NCBI RefSeq assembly: GCF_900110735.1
Contig: NZ_FOET01000003.1
Span: 372,001 to 436,000, forward strand
DNA: 64,000 nucleotides
Direction: 5' to 3'
Source: Streptomyces radiopugnans
GTDB lineage: Bacteria; Actinomycetota; Actinomycetes; Streptomycetales; Streptomycetaceae
How positions within the stretch are numbered: position 1 is the stretch's first letter; each line of letters begins with the position of its first letter. Below the pieces are notes generated by a model that worked only from the letters and a program-made list of their open reading frames with translations, did no database searches and was not told the origin of the DNA. Below, one piece after another: positions 52,213 to 63,941 of the stretch. The translations under genes were made by a program, and so were the position numbers.

Positions 52213-53256
52213 CTAGCGGTCGGGCTCGGGGTCCTTCAGCCAGTCGACGAGTTCGCCGGTGAACGACTTCGGGTCCTCCTCGTGGGGGAAGTGGCCCAGC
52301 CCGTCGAACAGCCGCCAGCGGTACGGGGCCTCCACGTACTCGCCCGAGCCCGCCGCGCTGCGGGTGCGCATCACCGGGTCGAGCGAACCGTGCAGATGGA
52401 GGGTGGGGACACGCACCGGCCGCTTCATGCGGCGGTTGAACTGGAACCCGTCCAGGCGTGCCAGCGAGCGGACCATCCACCGGTACGGCTCGATCGAGCA
52501 GTGCGCGGTGGAGGGGACGCACATCGCCTGCCGGTAGACCTCGACCGCTTCGTCCTCCGGAGGCCGGGGCCCGGACCACTCCCGCAGCAGGCGGCCGACC
52601 AGCGCCCCGTCGTCCGCCACCAGCCGCCGTTCGGGGACCCAGGGGCTCTGGAAGCCCCACACGTACGCCCCGGCCGCCGTCTGCCGCAGGTCGCCCAGCA
52701 TGGCGGCGCGCCAGCGGCGCGGGTGCGGCATCGAGGCCACGGCCAGGCGCCGGACCAGCTTCGGGCGCATCACCGCAGCCGTCCACGCCAGGTAACCGCC
52801 CAGGTCGTGGCCGACGAGAGCGGCGTCCGGCTCGCCCAGGGAGCGGATCACACCGGTGACGTCGAGTGCGAGGTTGGCCGGGTCGTAGCCGCGGGGGGTG
52901 CGGTCGCTGCCGCCCACGCCTCTCAGGTCCATCGCGACCGCGCGGTAGCCCGCGTCGGCGAGGGCGGGCAGTTGGTGCCGCCAGGCCCACCAGAACTGCG
53001 GGAAGCCGTGCAGCAGCAGTACCAGCGGGCCCTCGCCCATCTCGGCGATGTGGAAGCGCGCACCGTTGGCGGCGACGTCCCGGTGTGTCCAGGGGCCGTC
53101 CATCCGGATGGCGGAGGAGGGGGTGCCGGAGTGGTTCACGCCTGTCGTACCCGTGGTGTCGCTCATCTCTGCCGTGCCCCCTGTGCCTGCCGTGCCCGTG
53201 CTGCCCGCACCGTCCGTGCCGTCCGTGCCGTTCGTGCCGTCCCTGCCGTCCGTCAT
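52213..53256 (-). CDS. Alpha/beta hydrolase, epoxide-hydrolase-like
   Basis: 347 residues. LLLHGFPQFWWAWRHQLPAL and GHDLGGYLAW (nucleophile Asp) are typical of epoxide hydrolase and haloalkane dehalogenase relatives; DGLGHFPHEEDP supplies the His. The first 45 residues are Gly/Thr-rich low-complexity repeats, so the real start may be internal (MDGPWTHRDV). It overlaps the holin-like gene (ATGA). Confidence 0.87.
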   Translation of the reverse strand: MTDGRDGTNGTDGTDGAGSTGTAGTGGTAEMSDTTGTTGVNHSGTPSSAIRMDGPWTHRDVAANGARFHIAEMGEGPLVLLLHGFPQFWWAWRHQLPALADAGYRAVAMDLRGVGGSDRTPRGYDPANLALDVTGVIRSLGEPDAALVGHDLGGYLAWTAAVMRPKLVRRLAVASMPHPRRWRAAMLGDLRQTAAGAYVWGFQSPWVPERRLVADDGALVGRLLREWSGPRPPEDEAVEVYRQAMCVPSTAHCSIEPYRWMVRSLARLDGFQFNRRMKRPVRVPTLHLHGSLDPVMRTRSAAGSGEYVEAPYRWRLFDGLGHFPHEEDPKSFTGELVDWLKDPEPDR

Positions 53257-53735
53257 GTGGAAGAGCGTGTCACGTGCTCGACGGCCATGGCTTCCGCCCC
53301 GACGGCCTTGGGCTCCGTCCGCGCACCCGGGACGGTCCTGGGGTGGGGCTTGACGCCCGACAGCACGGCCGCCGACTGCTTGGCCGAGGCGATCGAGCGC
53401 TTGGGCGGTTTGACCTTGGACAGCTTGGCCTTCGCCAGCAGCAGGAGCACGAGCGCGACCAGCAGGTACGCGCCCCCCACGATGGTGAACGACCAGGCGA
53501 GCCCGATCCCCAGGTTGTGGATGCCGTAGGCCGCGGCGAAGCTGAAGACCGGCAGCGAGAAGAGCACCAGGACGCCCGCGGCGATGGCCGCGCCACTGCC
53601 GATCGCGCCGCGCTTGACGTCCTGCCGCAGCTCGGCCTTGGCCAGCGCGATCTCCTCGTGGACCAGTGCGGACAGTTCGGTCGTCGCCGAGGCGACCAGC
53701 TGACCGATGCTGCGGCCGTCGTCGGCTGGGCTCAT
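53253..53735 (-). CDS. Phage-holin-superfamily membrane protein
   Basis: 160 residues with SIGQLVASATTELSALVHEE and AKAELRQDVKRGAIG, then two membrane helices (about 45-100). This is the Phage_holin_3_6/DUF1469 family, common in actinobacteria and not necessarily phage-derived. A basic tail follows. Confidence 0.87.
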   Translation of the reverse strand: MSPADDGRSIGQLVASATTELSALVHEEIALAKAELRQDVKRGAIGSGAAIAAGVLVLFSLPVFSFAAAYGIHNLGIGLAWSFTIVGGAYLLVALVLLLLAKAKLSKVKPPKRSIASAKQSAAVLSGVKPHPRTVPGARTEPKAVGAEAMAVEHVTRSST

Positions 53736-53925
53736 CTCATGCTCCCTCTCGTCGTGGCGGTCGATGGCTCTGCGCCAGGGTCTGCATCATGCCGGACCGC
53801 GGTGCCCGCCGCCGCACACGGTGTCGGCGAGCCGTCCGCGAGTGCATGCGGCCGCAACGGACAGGGGCGCCCGGCCGCCGCACACGCGGTGGCCGGGCGC
53901 CCCTGCCGAACGGGTCCGGTGCCGG

Positions 53926-55890
<1,965 letters not shown>

Positions 55891-56104
55891 GACATCTCCC
55901 TTTCCCAGGGTGTCTGGTGTGTCCCGCGTCATAGCAGACCAGCCCCTGTCGCCCCCTGACAAGGGTTGTCCGTCAAGTGGTGTAGACCTCTTGCGCTCAG
56001 GGGTCGGCGCCCGTCGGTGAGCGGCCGACGAGCGGTCGAACGGCTTGTTTCCGCGATCTTCGCCCCGCTGCCGGCCGCCGTTCCCCCACCGTGCGCGGGG
56101 CCGC

Positions 56105-58612
56105 TCAGGCGACCGCCGCGCCGGGGTGCACGGGGGCGAAGACCGGCGCCCCGCTTCCGTTCCCGTTGCCCGGTTCGTCCAGTACGTACGCCTGTGCCTC
56201 GCCGACGTGGAAGTACATTCCGTGCAGCTCCAGCGAACCCTCGGACAGCCGCCGGGCCACACACGGATGGGCCCGCAGGTGGTCGAGCTGCTGCACGACG
56301 TTGGCCAGGCAGAGCGCCTCCAGTTCGTCGGCCTCACGGGGCTCGGCCACCGGGGTGCGGGCGATCCCGGGGACGGCGGTCCGCGGGACGTGGTGCTGCC
56401 GGCCGGTCCGGGGCGAGGAGCCGCGCCGTGCGGCCAGCCGTTCCATGCTGGGGCGGCCGTGGGACAGCCAGCGGCCCAGCGGGGTGCCGGGGGATAGGGC
56501 ACCGCCGCCCGGTCCGGAGTCGTGCAGCGCCTGCATCGCGCCGCACCCCGAGTGCCCGCAGACGGTGATCGACTCCACACGCAGCACCTCGACGGCGTAC
56601 TCGATCGCCGCCGCCACCGAGTCGTCGCTCGCCTCGGCGCCGGGCGGCGGCACCAGATTGCCGACGTTGCGCACGGTGAAGAGGTCTCCCGGGCCGCTGG
56701 AGGTGATCATGCTGGTGACCAGCCGGGAGTCGGCGCAGGCGATGAAGAGCTGCGAGGGCCGCTGCCCCTCCCGTGCCAGTCTGGCCAGCTCCTCGCGGAC
56801 CAGGGGCGCGGTGGTGCGCTGGAAGTTGCTCAGCCCGCCCAGGAGCTGGCTGCCGACCGGAAATCCGCCGGAGCCTTCGCCGGGGTGCGGCCGGGTGCAC
56901 TGGTGGTTGCGCCAGGGCTTCCAGGGAGCGCAGCCGTGCGAGGCGGACGGCTCCTGAACACAGGGCGCGGAGCGGCCGGTGATCTCCACGCTGCCGCCGT
57001 GCGCCGTGTGGGAGGTCTCCCAGTCCCGCAGGGTCTCGTACGCCGCGTGGTCCGTGAAGGAGCCGTCCAGCTCCACCACCACCCGGCTTCCCTCGGGCAC
57101 CTGGCCCAGCACCCGGCTGAGCCGCGGCACCGCGAGGAACGTGAGCTGGCCGCGCACCCGTACCCGGTGGACGCTTCCGGCCCCGTCCGGTCCGCCCCCT
57201 TCGGGGATCTCGCAGACGATCCGGGTGCGGGCCAGCCGGTGCAGGGCGAGGGCGACGGCGACCACGACGCCGATGCCCACCCCTTCCAGCACACCGAGCA
57301 GCACCACGCCCGCGGTCGTCGCGGCGTACACCAGCACCTCGCGGTGCCGGGTGACGCTGCGGATGTGGACGATCTTGACCATCTGGACGCCGACCACCAT
57401 CACCAGCGCGGCGAGGGCGGCCAGCGGGATCAGCTCCAGCAGACCGACCAGCAGCCCGGAGGCGAGCAGCACCCAGATACCGTGCAGGATCGTGGAGTTG
57501 CGGCTGACCGCGCCGGCCTGGATGTTCGCCGCGGTGCGCACCGCGACGCCGGTGACCGGCAGCCCGCCCAGAGCACCGGAGACCATGTTGGCCAGGCCCT
57601 GGCCGCGCAGCTCCCGGTCCAGGTCCGCGCGCGGGATCCGTACGCCCGACAGGTGCTCCGGGAGCGTACGGGCGACGGCCAGCTTGTCGGAGGCCATCGC
57701 CGACAGCAGCGACTCGACGCCGGCGACCAGGGTGACGGTCAGTACGGCGGCCAGCAGTCCCAGCACCGGCCCGTCGGGCAGCGAGGGCAGGGCGTGGCTG
57801 TGCCAGGACGGCAGGTCCACGCGCGGCAGCCGCAGACCGGCGAGGGCGGCCACCGCGGTCGACAGCGCCACCGCGGCCAGTGCGGCGGGGAACACCCGGC
57901 GCGTCAGCTCGCCCGCCCTGCCGCGCAGCCGCGGCCACAGCAGGACGACGGCCACGGTGACGGCTCCCACCGTCAGGGCGGCGGGGTGCGGGTCGGCGAG
58001 CTGCCCGGGCAGGGCGAGCACGTTGGCGACGGCGGAGCTCTCCGGACTCCCGCCGAGCACGATGTGGAGCTGGGCGAGGGCGATCGTCACGCCGATGCCG
58101 GCGATCATGCCGTGCACGATCGCCGGGCTGACCATGAGGGCGGAGCGGGCGGTGCGCAGCGCGGACAGGCCGAGCTGGGCGAGGCCGGCGAGGACGGTGA
58201 TGGCGCACGTGGCGCGCCAGCCGTAGTGGTGGATCAGCTCGGCGACGACCACCGTCAGGCCTGCCGCGGGACCGCTGACCTGGAGCGGGGCGCCACCGAA
58301 CCGCCCGGCGACGATGCCGCCGACGGCTGCGGCCACCAGTCCGGCCTGCAGGGGCGCCCCGGTGGCCAGGGCGATGCCCAGTGAAAGGGGCAGCGCGATG
58401 AGGAAGACGGACACGGAGGCCGACAGGTCGGCGGTGCGGGCACCGTCCGGGCCGCTACCGCGCAGTGGGCGGCGCAGGCGCCCTCCCGGACGGGAGGAGG
58501 CGGGTGCGGAGGGAGCGGACCGGCCGGCGTTGCCGGAGGGGCGGGAGGAATCGGCGTCGGTGGGACGCTCGGAGGGACTTCCGGAGGGACGAGGGGTGGC
58601 GCAGGCGGACAT
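56105..58612 (-). CDS. SulP transporter fused to beta-carbonic anhydrase
   Basis: 835 residues. After 60 disordered residues, about 10-12 membrane helices form a SulP domain ([33 protein letters not shown]), followed by a STAS-like segment (about 445-525). The C-terminal 260 residues are a beta-carbonic anhydrase: CADSRL (Cys, Asp, Arg) and [10 protein letters not shown] (His, Cys). The fusion suggests bicarbonate uptake linked to CO2/bicarbonate exchange. A possible flaw is the poorly conserved stretch near 690-740. Confidence 0.9.
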   Translation of the reverse strand: MSACATPRPSGSPSERPTDADSSRPSGNAGRSAPSAPASSRPGGRLRRPLRGSGPDGARTADLSASVSVFLIALPLSLGIALATGAPLQAGLVAAAVGGIVAGRFGGAPLQVSGPAAGLTVVVAELIHHYGWRATCAITVLAGLAQLGLSALRTARSALMVSPAIVHGMIAGIGVTIALAQLHIVLGGSPESSAVANVLALPGQLADPHPAALTVGAVTVAVVLLWPRLRGRAGELTRRVFPAALAAVALSTAVAALAGLRLPRVDLPSWHSHALPSLPDGPVLGLLAAVLTVTLVAGVESLLSAMASDKLAVARTLPEHLSGVRIPRADLDRELRGQGLANMVSGALGGLPVTGVAVRTAANIQAGAVSRNSTILHGIWVLLASGLLVGLLELIPLAALAALVMVVGVQMVKIVHIRSVTRHREVLVYAATTAGVVLLGVLEGVGIGVVVAVALALHRLARTRIVCEIPEGGGPDGAGSVHRVRVRGQLTFLAVPRLSRVLGQVPEGSRVVVELDGSFTDHAAYETLRDWETSHTAHGGSVEITGRSAPCVQEPSASHGCAPWKPWRNHQCTRPHPGEGSGGFPVGSQLLGGLSNFQRTTAPLVREELARLAREGQRPSQLFIACADSRLVTSMITSSGPGDLFTVRNVGNLVPPPGAEASDDSVAAAIEYAVEVLRVESITVCGHSGCGAMQALHDSGPGGGALSPGTPLGRWLSHGRPSMERLAARRGSSPRTGRQHHVPRTAVPGIARTPVAEPREADELEALCLANVVQQLDHLRAHPCVARRLSEGSLELHGMYFHVGEAQAYVLDEPGNGNGSGAPVFAPVHPGAAVA

Positions 58613-58874
58613 ATCCGTCTCCGTCGCGAGGTTGTGTCACGTTCCGTATGGACATGACTACTCAAAGTTTTGGTAAACGAATCGTAATGTCGCTTAAAGG
58701 ATCAAGGAAGAGGGGTGGGGCAATCGGGCTCACTGTTCACACCCGGGGGTGAATAAGTCATGGGAACCGGTCTCATCGCTTGCGCCTCTCACAGTGCGTG
58801 TGAGGTTGGTCGCAGGCCGAACGCATCGGCCGGAAGAGCACGGAAGCGACAACGGAAGCGATGAGGTGGAGAGC

Positions 58875-60128
58875 ATGGGAGTCGCGCGGAGGCTGACCAG
58901 AGGCGTCGCGGGAGCGGTCGTACTGGTCGTACTGGCGGTCGGTTGTTCGAGCTCGTCCCCGAGCGCGTCGAAGGACGAGGGCCGTGCGAACAAGGACGCA
59001 CGGAAGGGGAAGCCCGCGGGCAGGGTCGAGCTCATAGGCGACGGCTCCACCGCCTACATAGGCCCCCAGCCGAACCAGCCCGACTTCGGGCGGCTGAAGC
59101 CCGGTGACAAGCCTCCGCAGTTCGTCGTCTTCTCCTGGGACGGCGCGGGGGAGGACAGCAAGAAGCTCTTCTCGCGCTTCCGCGAGGTGGGAAGGAAGTA
59201 CGACGCCCACATGACGTACTTCCTCAGTGGCGTGTACGTACTGCCCGAAACGGAGGCCCACCGCTACGAGCCGCCCGGCCGCGGCCGCGGCGCCTCGGAC
59301 ATCGGCTACCTCAAGGACGAGAACATACGGGCCACGCTGGAGCAGCTCCGCGGCGCCTGGCTCGAGGGGAACGAGATAGGCACCCACTTCAACGGCCACT
59401 TCTGCGGGCCGAACGGCGTCGGCAGCTGGACGCCCGAGCAGTGGAAGAGCGAGATAGAACAGGCCAAGTGGTTCGTGAAGAACTGGAGGACCACGACCGG
59501 CTGGAAGGACCTGGAGCCCCTCCCCTTCGACTACGACCGGGAACTGGTCGGCGGCCGCACCCCCTGCCTGGAGGGCCGCGCGAACCTCCTCCCGGCCGCG
59601 AGGGAGATGGGCTTCCGCTACGACTCCTCCGGCAACGGCACCCAGGTCTGGCCCGACAAGGAGGGCGGCCTGTGGGACCTGCCGCTCCAGCAGGTGCCGA
59701 TGCCCGGGCGCTCCTTCGAGACGCTCGCGATGGACTACAACTTCCTGGCCAACCAGTCGGGGACGGTCAACGGCGACCCGGCGCAGCGCGAGGCCTGGGG
59801 GCGCCAGATGCGCGACGGCCTGCTGGAGGGCTTCGACCGCGCGTACGACGGCAACCGCGCGCCGCTGATCATCGGCAACCACTTCGAGGGCTGGAACGGC
59901 GGCGTCTACATGAAGGCCGTCGAGGACGTCATCAAGAAGGTGTGCCCCATGGCCGACGTGCACTGCGTCTCCTTCCGGCAACTCGTCGACTGGCTCGACG
60001 CCCAGGACCCCCGGATCCTGGAGAGGCTGCGCACCCTCGGGGTGGGCCAGGCGCCCGGGGGCGGCTGGAAGAAGTTCCTGACCGCCCCCTCGACGGCGGC
60101 CCCCTCCCGGTCGCCCGGCGGCGCGTAG
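58875..60128 (+). CDS. Lipoprotein, polysaccharide-deacetylase-like
   Basis: 417 residues from ATG 58875, which follows GGAG. The signal peptide ends with LAVGC, a lipobox. The mature part has VFSWDGAGED and EIGTHFNGHFCG, resembling the NodB-fold Asp and HxxxH metal-site positions. An extracellular carbohydrate or peptidoglycan role is likely; activity is unproven. Divergent from the SulP gene across 262 bp in which I see no other gene. Confidence 0.82.
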   Translation: MGVARRLTRGVAGAVVLVVLAVGCSSSSPSASKDEGRANKDARKGKPAGRVELIGDGSTAYIGPQPNQPDFGRLKPGDKPPQFVVFSWDGAGEDSKKLFSRFREVGRKYDAHMTYFLSGVYVLPETEAHRYEPPGRGRGASDIGYLKDENIRATLEQLRGAWLEGNEIGTHFNGHFCGPNGVGSWTPEQWKSEIEQAKWFVKNWRTTTGWKDLEPLPFDYDRELVGGRTPCLEGRANLLPAAREMGFRYDSSGNGTQVWPDKEGGLWDLPLQQVPMPGRSFETLAMDYNFLANQSGTVNGDPAQREAWGRQMRDGLLEGFDRAYDGNRAPLIIGNHFEGWNGGVYMKAVEDVIKKVCPMADVHCVSFRQLVDWLDAQDPRILERLRTLGVGQAPGGGWKKFLTAPSTAAPSRSPGGA

Positions 60129-60278
60129 ACCCCGGCCTCCGGCCACGGCGTCCCCGCCACGGCGTCCCCGTGTACACGCGGTACGGTCGGCGCGCCCGGT
60201 GTGTCGTGCGCGCCGACCGTACGACGGGCCGACCGTACGACGCGGCGGCCGGGACCGAGGGGCGGGAGGGGAGTCGGC

Positions 60279-61280
60279 TCAGACGGGCCGGGAGGCCCGG
60301 ACCGGCTCCTCGCGGAGCACGAAGGCGGGATCGACCTGGGCCGCCAGGTCGGCGCCCGTCTTCGCGTTGCCCCAGCTCTCGGCGTTCTTCAGGTGGAAGT
60401 GCACCATCTGCCGGGTGTAGCGCTCCCAGTCGCGCAGGCCGTACGACGCGTCCGCCGTCTCCTGCATCATGCGCAGCGCCTTGTGGTTCGCGTCCTCCAG
60501 CTCGGAGAAGGGCCGGACCCGGCCCTTCTCCATCGCGCGCACCCAGTCGGAGTGCCCGACGGTCACCAGCAGGTCGTCCCCGGCCTCCGCGTGCAGGAAG
60601 TCCAGGTCGTCCTGGCCCTGCACCTTGTTGCCCACCACGCGCAGCTGGACGTCGTAGTCCCGGGCGTACTCCTTGTACTGCCGGTAGACCGCCATGCCCT
60701 TGCGGGTCGGCTCGGCCACCAGGAACGTCATGTCGAAGCGTGTGAACATCCCGGAGGCGAAGGAGTCGGAGCCCGCCGTCATGTCGACGACCACGAACTC
60801 CCCGCGCCCGTCGACCAGGTGGTTCAGGCACAGCTCGACGGCGCCGACCTTGGAGTGGTAGCAGGCCACGCCCAGGTCCGCCTCGGTGAAGGGGCCGGTC
60901 GCCAGCAGCCGTACGTCGCCGCCGTCGGGAACGCCGCCGGGCCGGACGCGGCGGGCGCAGGCGTCGTACACGGGGTTGTCCTCGGTGATCCGCAGCAGCC
61001 GGGACCCCTCGCCGGGCGGAGTCGTCTTGATCATCGTCTCGGCCGAGGCGATCCGGGGGTTGGTGCCGCGCAGATACTCCTTGATCAGCGGAAGACGGGC
61101 GCCCATCGCGGGCAGGGCGGCCGCCTCCTCCTCGTCCAGGCCCAGCGCGACGCCCAGGTGCTGGTTGATGTCGGCGTCCACGGCGACGACGGGGAGGTGC
61201 TGGGCGGCGAGATGACGGACGAACAGCGAGGACAGCGTCGTCTTGCCGCTGCCGCCCTTTCCTACGAAAGCGATTTTCAT
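60279..61280 (-). CDS. CooC/ParA-like ATPase
   Basis: 333 residues with deviant Walker A FVGKGGSGKTTLSSLF, then VDADINQHLGVALG and FVVVDMTAGSDSFASG. It resembles CooC-type nickel/cofactor insertion ATPases and MinD-like proteins. ATG 61280 starts at the first beta strand. It is divergent from the Fic-like gene; their starts are 104 bp apart. Confidence 0.85.
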   Translation of the reverse strand: MKIAFVGKGGSGKTTLSSLFVRHLAAQHLPVVAVDADINQHLGVALGLDEEEAAALPAMGARLPLIKEYLRGTNPRIASAETMIKTTPPGEGSRLLRITEDNPVYDACARRVRPGGVPDGGDVRLLATGPFTEADLGVACYHSKVGAVELCLNHLVDGRGEFVVVDMTAGSDSFASGMFTRFDMTFLVAEPTRKGMAVYRQYKEYARDYDVQLRVVGNKVQGQDDLDFLHAEAGDDLLVTVGHSDWVRAMEKGRVRPFSELEDANHKALRMMQETADASYGLRDWERYTRQMVHFHLKNAESWGNAKTGADLAAQVDPAFVLREEPVRASRPV

Positions 61281-61384
61281 AGTCGGAAGCGTAGTGGGGC
61301 ACCCGCGGCACGGAGGGGGATCGCGTGAAGAAGACCACTCGATCGTGGGGCGTTCACGCCGTCGGGGGTGCGTAGGGTCTAGGC

Positions 61385-62209
61385 ATGTCTACGACTGCTG
61401 ATCCCCTCGCTGCACTGGGCGCGCTGCCCGGTGTCGCCGACTCCGTCGAATCGGTGCGCAAGGCCGTGGACCGGGTGTACGGGCACCGGGTGATGCGGCG
61501 GCGCAGCAGCGAGGTCACCGCCGAGGCGGTGCTGCGGGGCGCCCGCGCCTCGGCGGCGCTCGGGGGCGCCGACTGGCCGCTGGAGGAGGTGCGCCGCCGC
61601 AGCGACTTCGGCGCGGACGCCGAGGCGCGTACGGTCGGCGCGGCCCTGCGGGCGACCGCGGAGGCCGGTCAACTGCTGGACGTGTGGCGGCAGTCGCCCC
61701 TGCGGGTGCTGGCCAGGCTCCATCTGGTGGCGGCGGGCGGCGAGGCGGACGGTGAGCGGGTGGGCCGGCCGCGGCTGGCGGGCGAACCGGTGGAGGAGCC
61801 GCTGTCGTCCGGACTGGCGCTGCCGGACGCCGCCGAGGTCTCGGCCCGGCTGGACGCCCTGGCGCAGCTCGTCGTCGCGGGCACCTCCGCGCCCGCGCTG
61901 GTGGTGGCGGCGGTGGTGCACGGCGAGCTGATGGCCCTGCGGCCCTTCGGCGCGTACAACGGCCTGGTCGCCCGGGCGGCGGAGCGGATCGTGCTGATCG
62001 GCGGCGGTCTGGACCCGAAGTCCGTCTGCCCCTCGGAGGTCGGTCACGCCGAACAGGGCGCCGACGCCTACGTGGAGGCCCTGAGGGGGTACGTCTCCGG
62101 CACTCCGGAGGGAGTGGCGGAATGGATCGGCCACTGCGGCCGGGCGGTGGGACTGGGCGCGCGGGAGAGCACGGCGGTCTGCGAGGCCCTCCAGCGCGGG
62201 GCGGCCTGA
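61385..62209 (+). CDS. Fic-like protein with degenerate active site
   Basis: 274 helical residues. HGELMALRPFGAYNGLVARA resembles the Fic motif HPFxxGNGRxxR, but the motif is not intact (RPFGAYNGLVAR), so AMP-transfer activity is doubtful. Annotated variously in Streptomyces genomes. Its ATG follows a purine-rich region. Confidence 0.65.
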   Translation: MSTTADPLAALGALPGVADSVESVRKAVDRVYGHRVMRRRSSEVTAEAVLRGARASAALGGADWPLEEVRRRSDFGADAEARTVGAALRATAEAGQLLDVWRQSPLRVLARLHLVAAGGEADGERVGRPRLAGEPVEEPLSSGLALPDAAEVSARLDALAQLVVAGTSAPALVVAAVVHGELMALRPFGAYNGLVARAAERIVLIGGGLDPKSVCPSEVGHAEQGADAYVEALRGYVSGTPEGVAEWIGHCGRAVGLGARESTAVCEALQRGAA

Positions 62210-62394
62210 CACCAGGACCCCGCGGGGGCCGGAAGTCCGAGGGAAACGCCCGGGGAAGCGCCCGAGCGGCCCGCGCGCAGTGACGGCACAGTGATGCGGC
62301 GGCACCGGCGCGAGGTCGGTGTCGCCGCTGGCACGTCCGCCGGGATACCAGGCGTGCACGGTATCGCCGTCATCAGGGGGGACTTCGCCCGACC

Positions 62395-62630
62395 CTGGTG
62401 CGGCCGGCCCTATCGCGGGTCTGCTGCGCGTGGGTTCCCGGCTTCCATGCTCGGTCCGTGGGGCCTTCGTCTGCGCCGACCCTCCTTTCGGATGAGATCG
62501 GCCAGGTCTCGCGGGCCGTTGACTCCTTTGTACCCCAGCCGGGGACGAAGCGGAACCTCTCCCCGCGGAGCTTTACTTTCCCCTTCAAACGCCCTGAAGA
62601 CCCCATGGAACCCCATAGGGGGCCATAGGG
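62395..62630. ncRNA. Possible 6S-like RNA region
   Basis: The intergenic region from 62210 to 62652 has no gene. In S. coelicolor a 6S-like RNA, scr3559, is reported between the orthologues of these two neighbours (SCO3558 and SCO3559). Here CGGCCC near 62405 and GGGCCG near 62513 can pair. Strand and exact ends are not determined. This rests on recalled synteny rather than a fold I could verify. Confidence 0.35.
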
Positions 62631-62652
62631 TCCGTCCGGGGGGCGGCGGTGC

Positions 62653-63501
62653 TCACACCGCGTGGAGACGGGCGCGCCGCCGGCTCGCGTACCAGACCAG
62701 GCCGGCGGTCGCCGCCGCCGCGCCCACCGCCACCGCGGCGGCCAGCGCGGGCCGCTGCGGCATGGCGAGCGACGGCACCCGCTGCTTGAGGCGGACCGGG
62801 CGCTGGAAGGTGAGGATCGGCCAGTCGCGGGCCACCGCCTCCCGGCGCAGCGCCCGGTCGGGGTTGACGGCGTGCGGGTGGCCGACCGCCTCCAGCATGG
62901 GGATGTCGGTGGCCGAGTCGCTGTAGGCGTAGCAGCGCGAGAGGTCGTACCCCTCGGACTCCGCCAGTTCGCGCACGGCCTCCGCCTTGGTCGGGCCGTA
63001 CGCGTAGTACTCGATCTCGCCGGTGAAGCAGCCGTCCTCGACGACCATGCGCGTCGCCACGACGCGGTCGGCGCCTATCAGCTCGCCGATCGGTTCCACC
63101 ACCTCCGCGCCGGAGGTGCTCACGATCACGACGTCGCGCCCGGCGAGGTGGTGCTCCTCGATGAGGGAGGCGGCCTCGTCGTAGATGATCGGGTCGATGA
63201 GCTCGTGGATGGTCTCGGCGACGATCTCCCTGACCTGCTGGACGTTCCAGCCGCGGCACATCGCGGACAGGTAGGCGCGCATCCGTTCCATCTGGTCGTG
63301 GTCGGCGCCTCCGGCGAGGAACACGAACTGCGTGTACGCGGTGCGCAGTGCGGCGCGCCGATTGATCAGCCCGCCCTGGTAGAAGGACTTGCCGAAGGTG
63401 AGCGTGCTCGACTTCGCGATGACCGTCTTGTCCAGGTCGAAGAAGGCAGCGGTGCGCGGCAGCGAGTGGTTTTCCACGAGCTGAGCATATGCGCCCACCA
63501 T
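62653..63501 (-). CDS. HAD-family phosphatase-like membrane protein
   Basis: About 282 residues. AAFFDLDKTVIAKSS is the HAD motif DxDxT; VVIVSTSGAEVV and YAYSDSATDIPMLEAVG complete the set. This is the SerB-like HAD class. A C-terminal hydrophobic helix (ALAAAVAVGAAAATAGLVWY) anchors it. It is called a morphological-differentiation-associated protein in Streptomyces. ATG 63501 is tentative; GTG at about 63480 is an alternative. Confidence 0.85.
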   Translation of the reverse strand: MVGAYAQLVENHSLPRTAAFFDLDKTVIAKSSTLTFGKSFYQGGLINRRAALRTAYTQFVFLAGGADHDQMERMRAYLSAMCRGWNVQQVREIVAETIHELIDPIIYDEAASLIEEHHLAGRDVVIVSTSGAEVVEPIGELIGADRVVATRMVVEDGCFTGEIEYYAYGPTKAEAVRELAESEGYDLSRCYAYSDSATDIPMLEAVGHPHAVNPDRALRREAVARDWPILTFQRPVRLKQRVPSLAMPQRPALAAAVAVGAAAATAGLVWYASRRRARLHAV

Positions 63502-63564
63502 TCGGCGTAAGGTGGGGTGCGTGGGTTTGCCTGAGAAGGCTCTCGGGTACACCATGGAAGTCAC

Positions 63565-63941
63565 GGATCGTTCGCGACCGTGCTACCCCGGTCCGGCTCC
63601 TCCCCCCCCGAGTCGGCCGTGGAGACGACCCCCGCTCTCCCCCCCGGCGGGGGTCGTCGCATGTCCGGACGCTTTTTGCGCCGTCGGGCCCTCTTCCTCC
63701 CCACTCCACCGGTCTCCGGTGGCTCGGCCCCTCCCTCCTCATGATCCGTCACTCTCCGTATTCGTCAGTCTGCTCATGCGGGGTCGCTCGTTTGGGTGAG
63801 CGAGTTATTCACAACTGCCGAGTTGTCCACGTATTTAGACCAAGATCATCGAGTTTTTCCGTTCCCCGGCACGGTGATTGAGCGCGGAGTTCGCGGATCC
63901 ACCGCGAACTGGAGAGCGAGAATCCGGAAGGGGAACGGGAC
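63565..63941. promoter_or_regulatory. Upstream region of the Ssd-like gene
   Basis: About 380 bp with no gene. It contains the hairpin at 63624-63658 and, at 63805-63813 and 63823-63831, TTATTCACA and TTGTCCACG, which resemble DnaA boxes (TTGTCCACA). A GGGGAAC-type ribosome site precedes the GTG at 63942. Confidence 0.5.
63624..63658. terminator. Hairpin near the right edge
   Basis: GACGACCCCCGC pairs exactly with GCGGGGGTCGTC around an 11-nt loop of mostly C and T. It could end a short upstream transcript. Confidence 0.5.

Noticed and set aside
52055..52990. Large antisense frame opposite the alpha/beta hydrolase region
   Set aside because: It is on the same strand but another frame, Arg/Gly-rich, and shadows the hydrolase gene.
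53253..53735. Prophage holin
   Set aside because: This family is a common chromosomal membrane protein in actinobacteria, and no phage genes are nearby.
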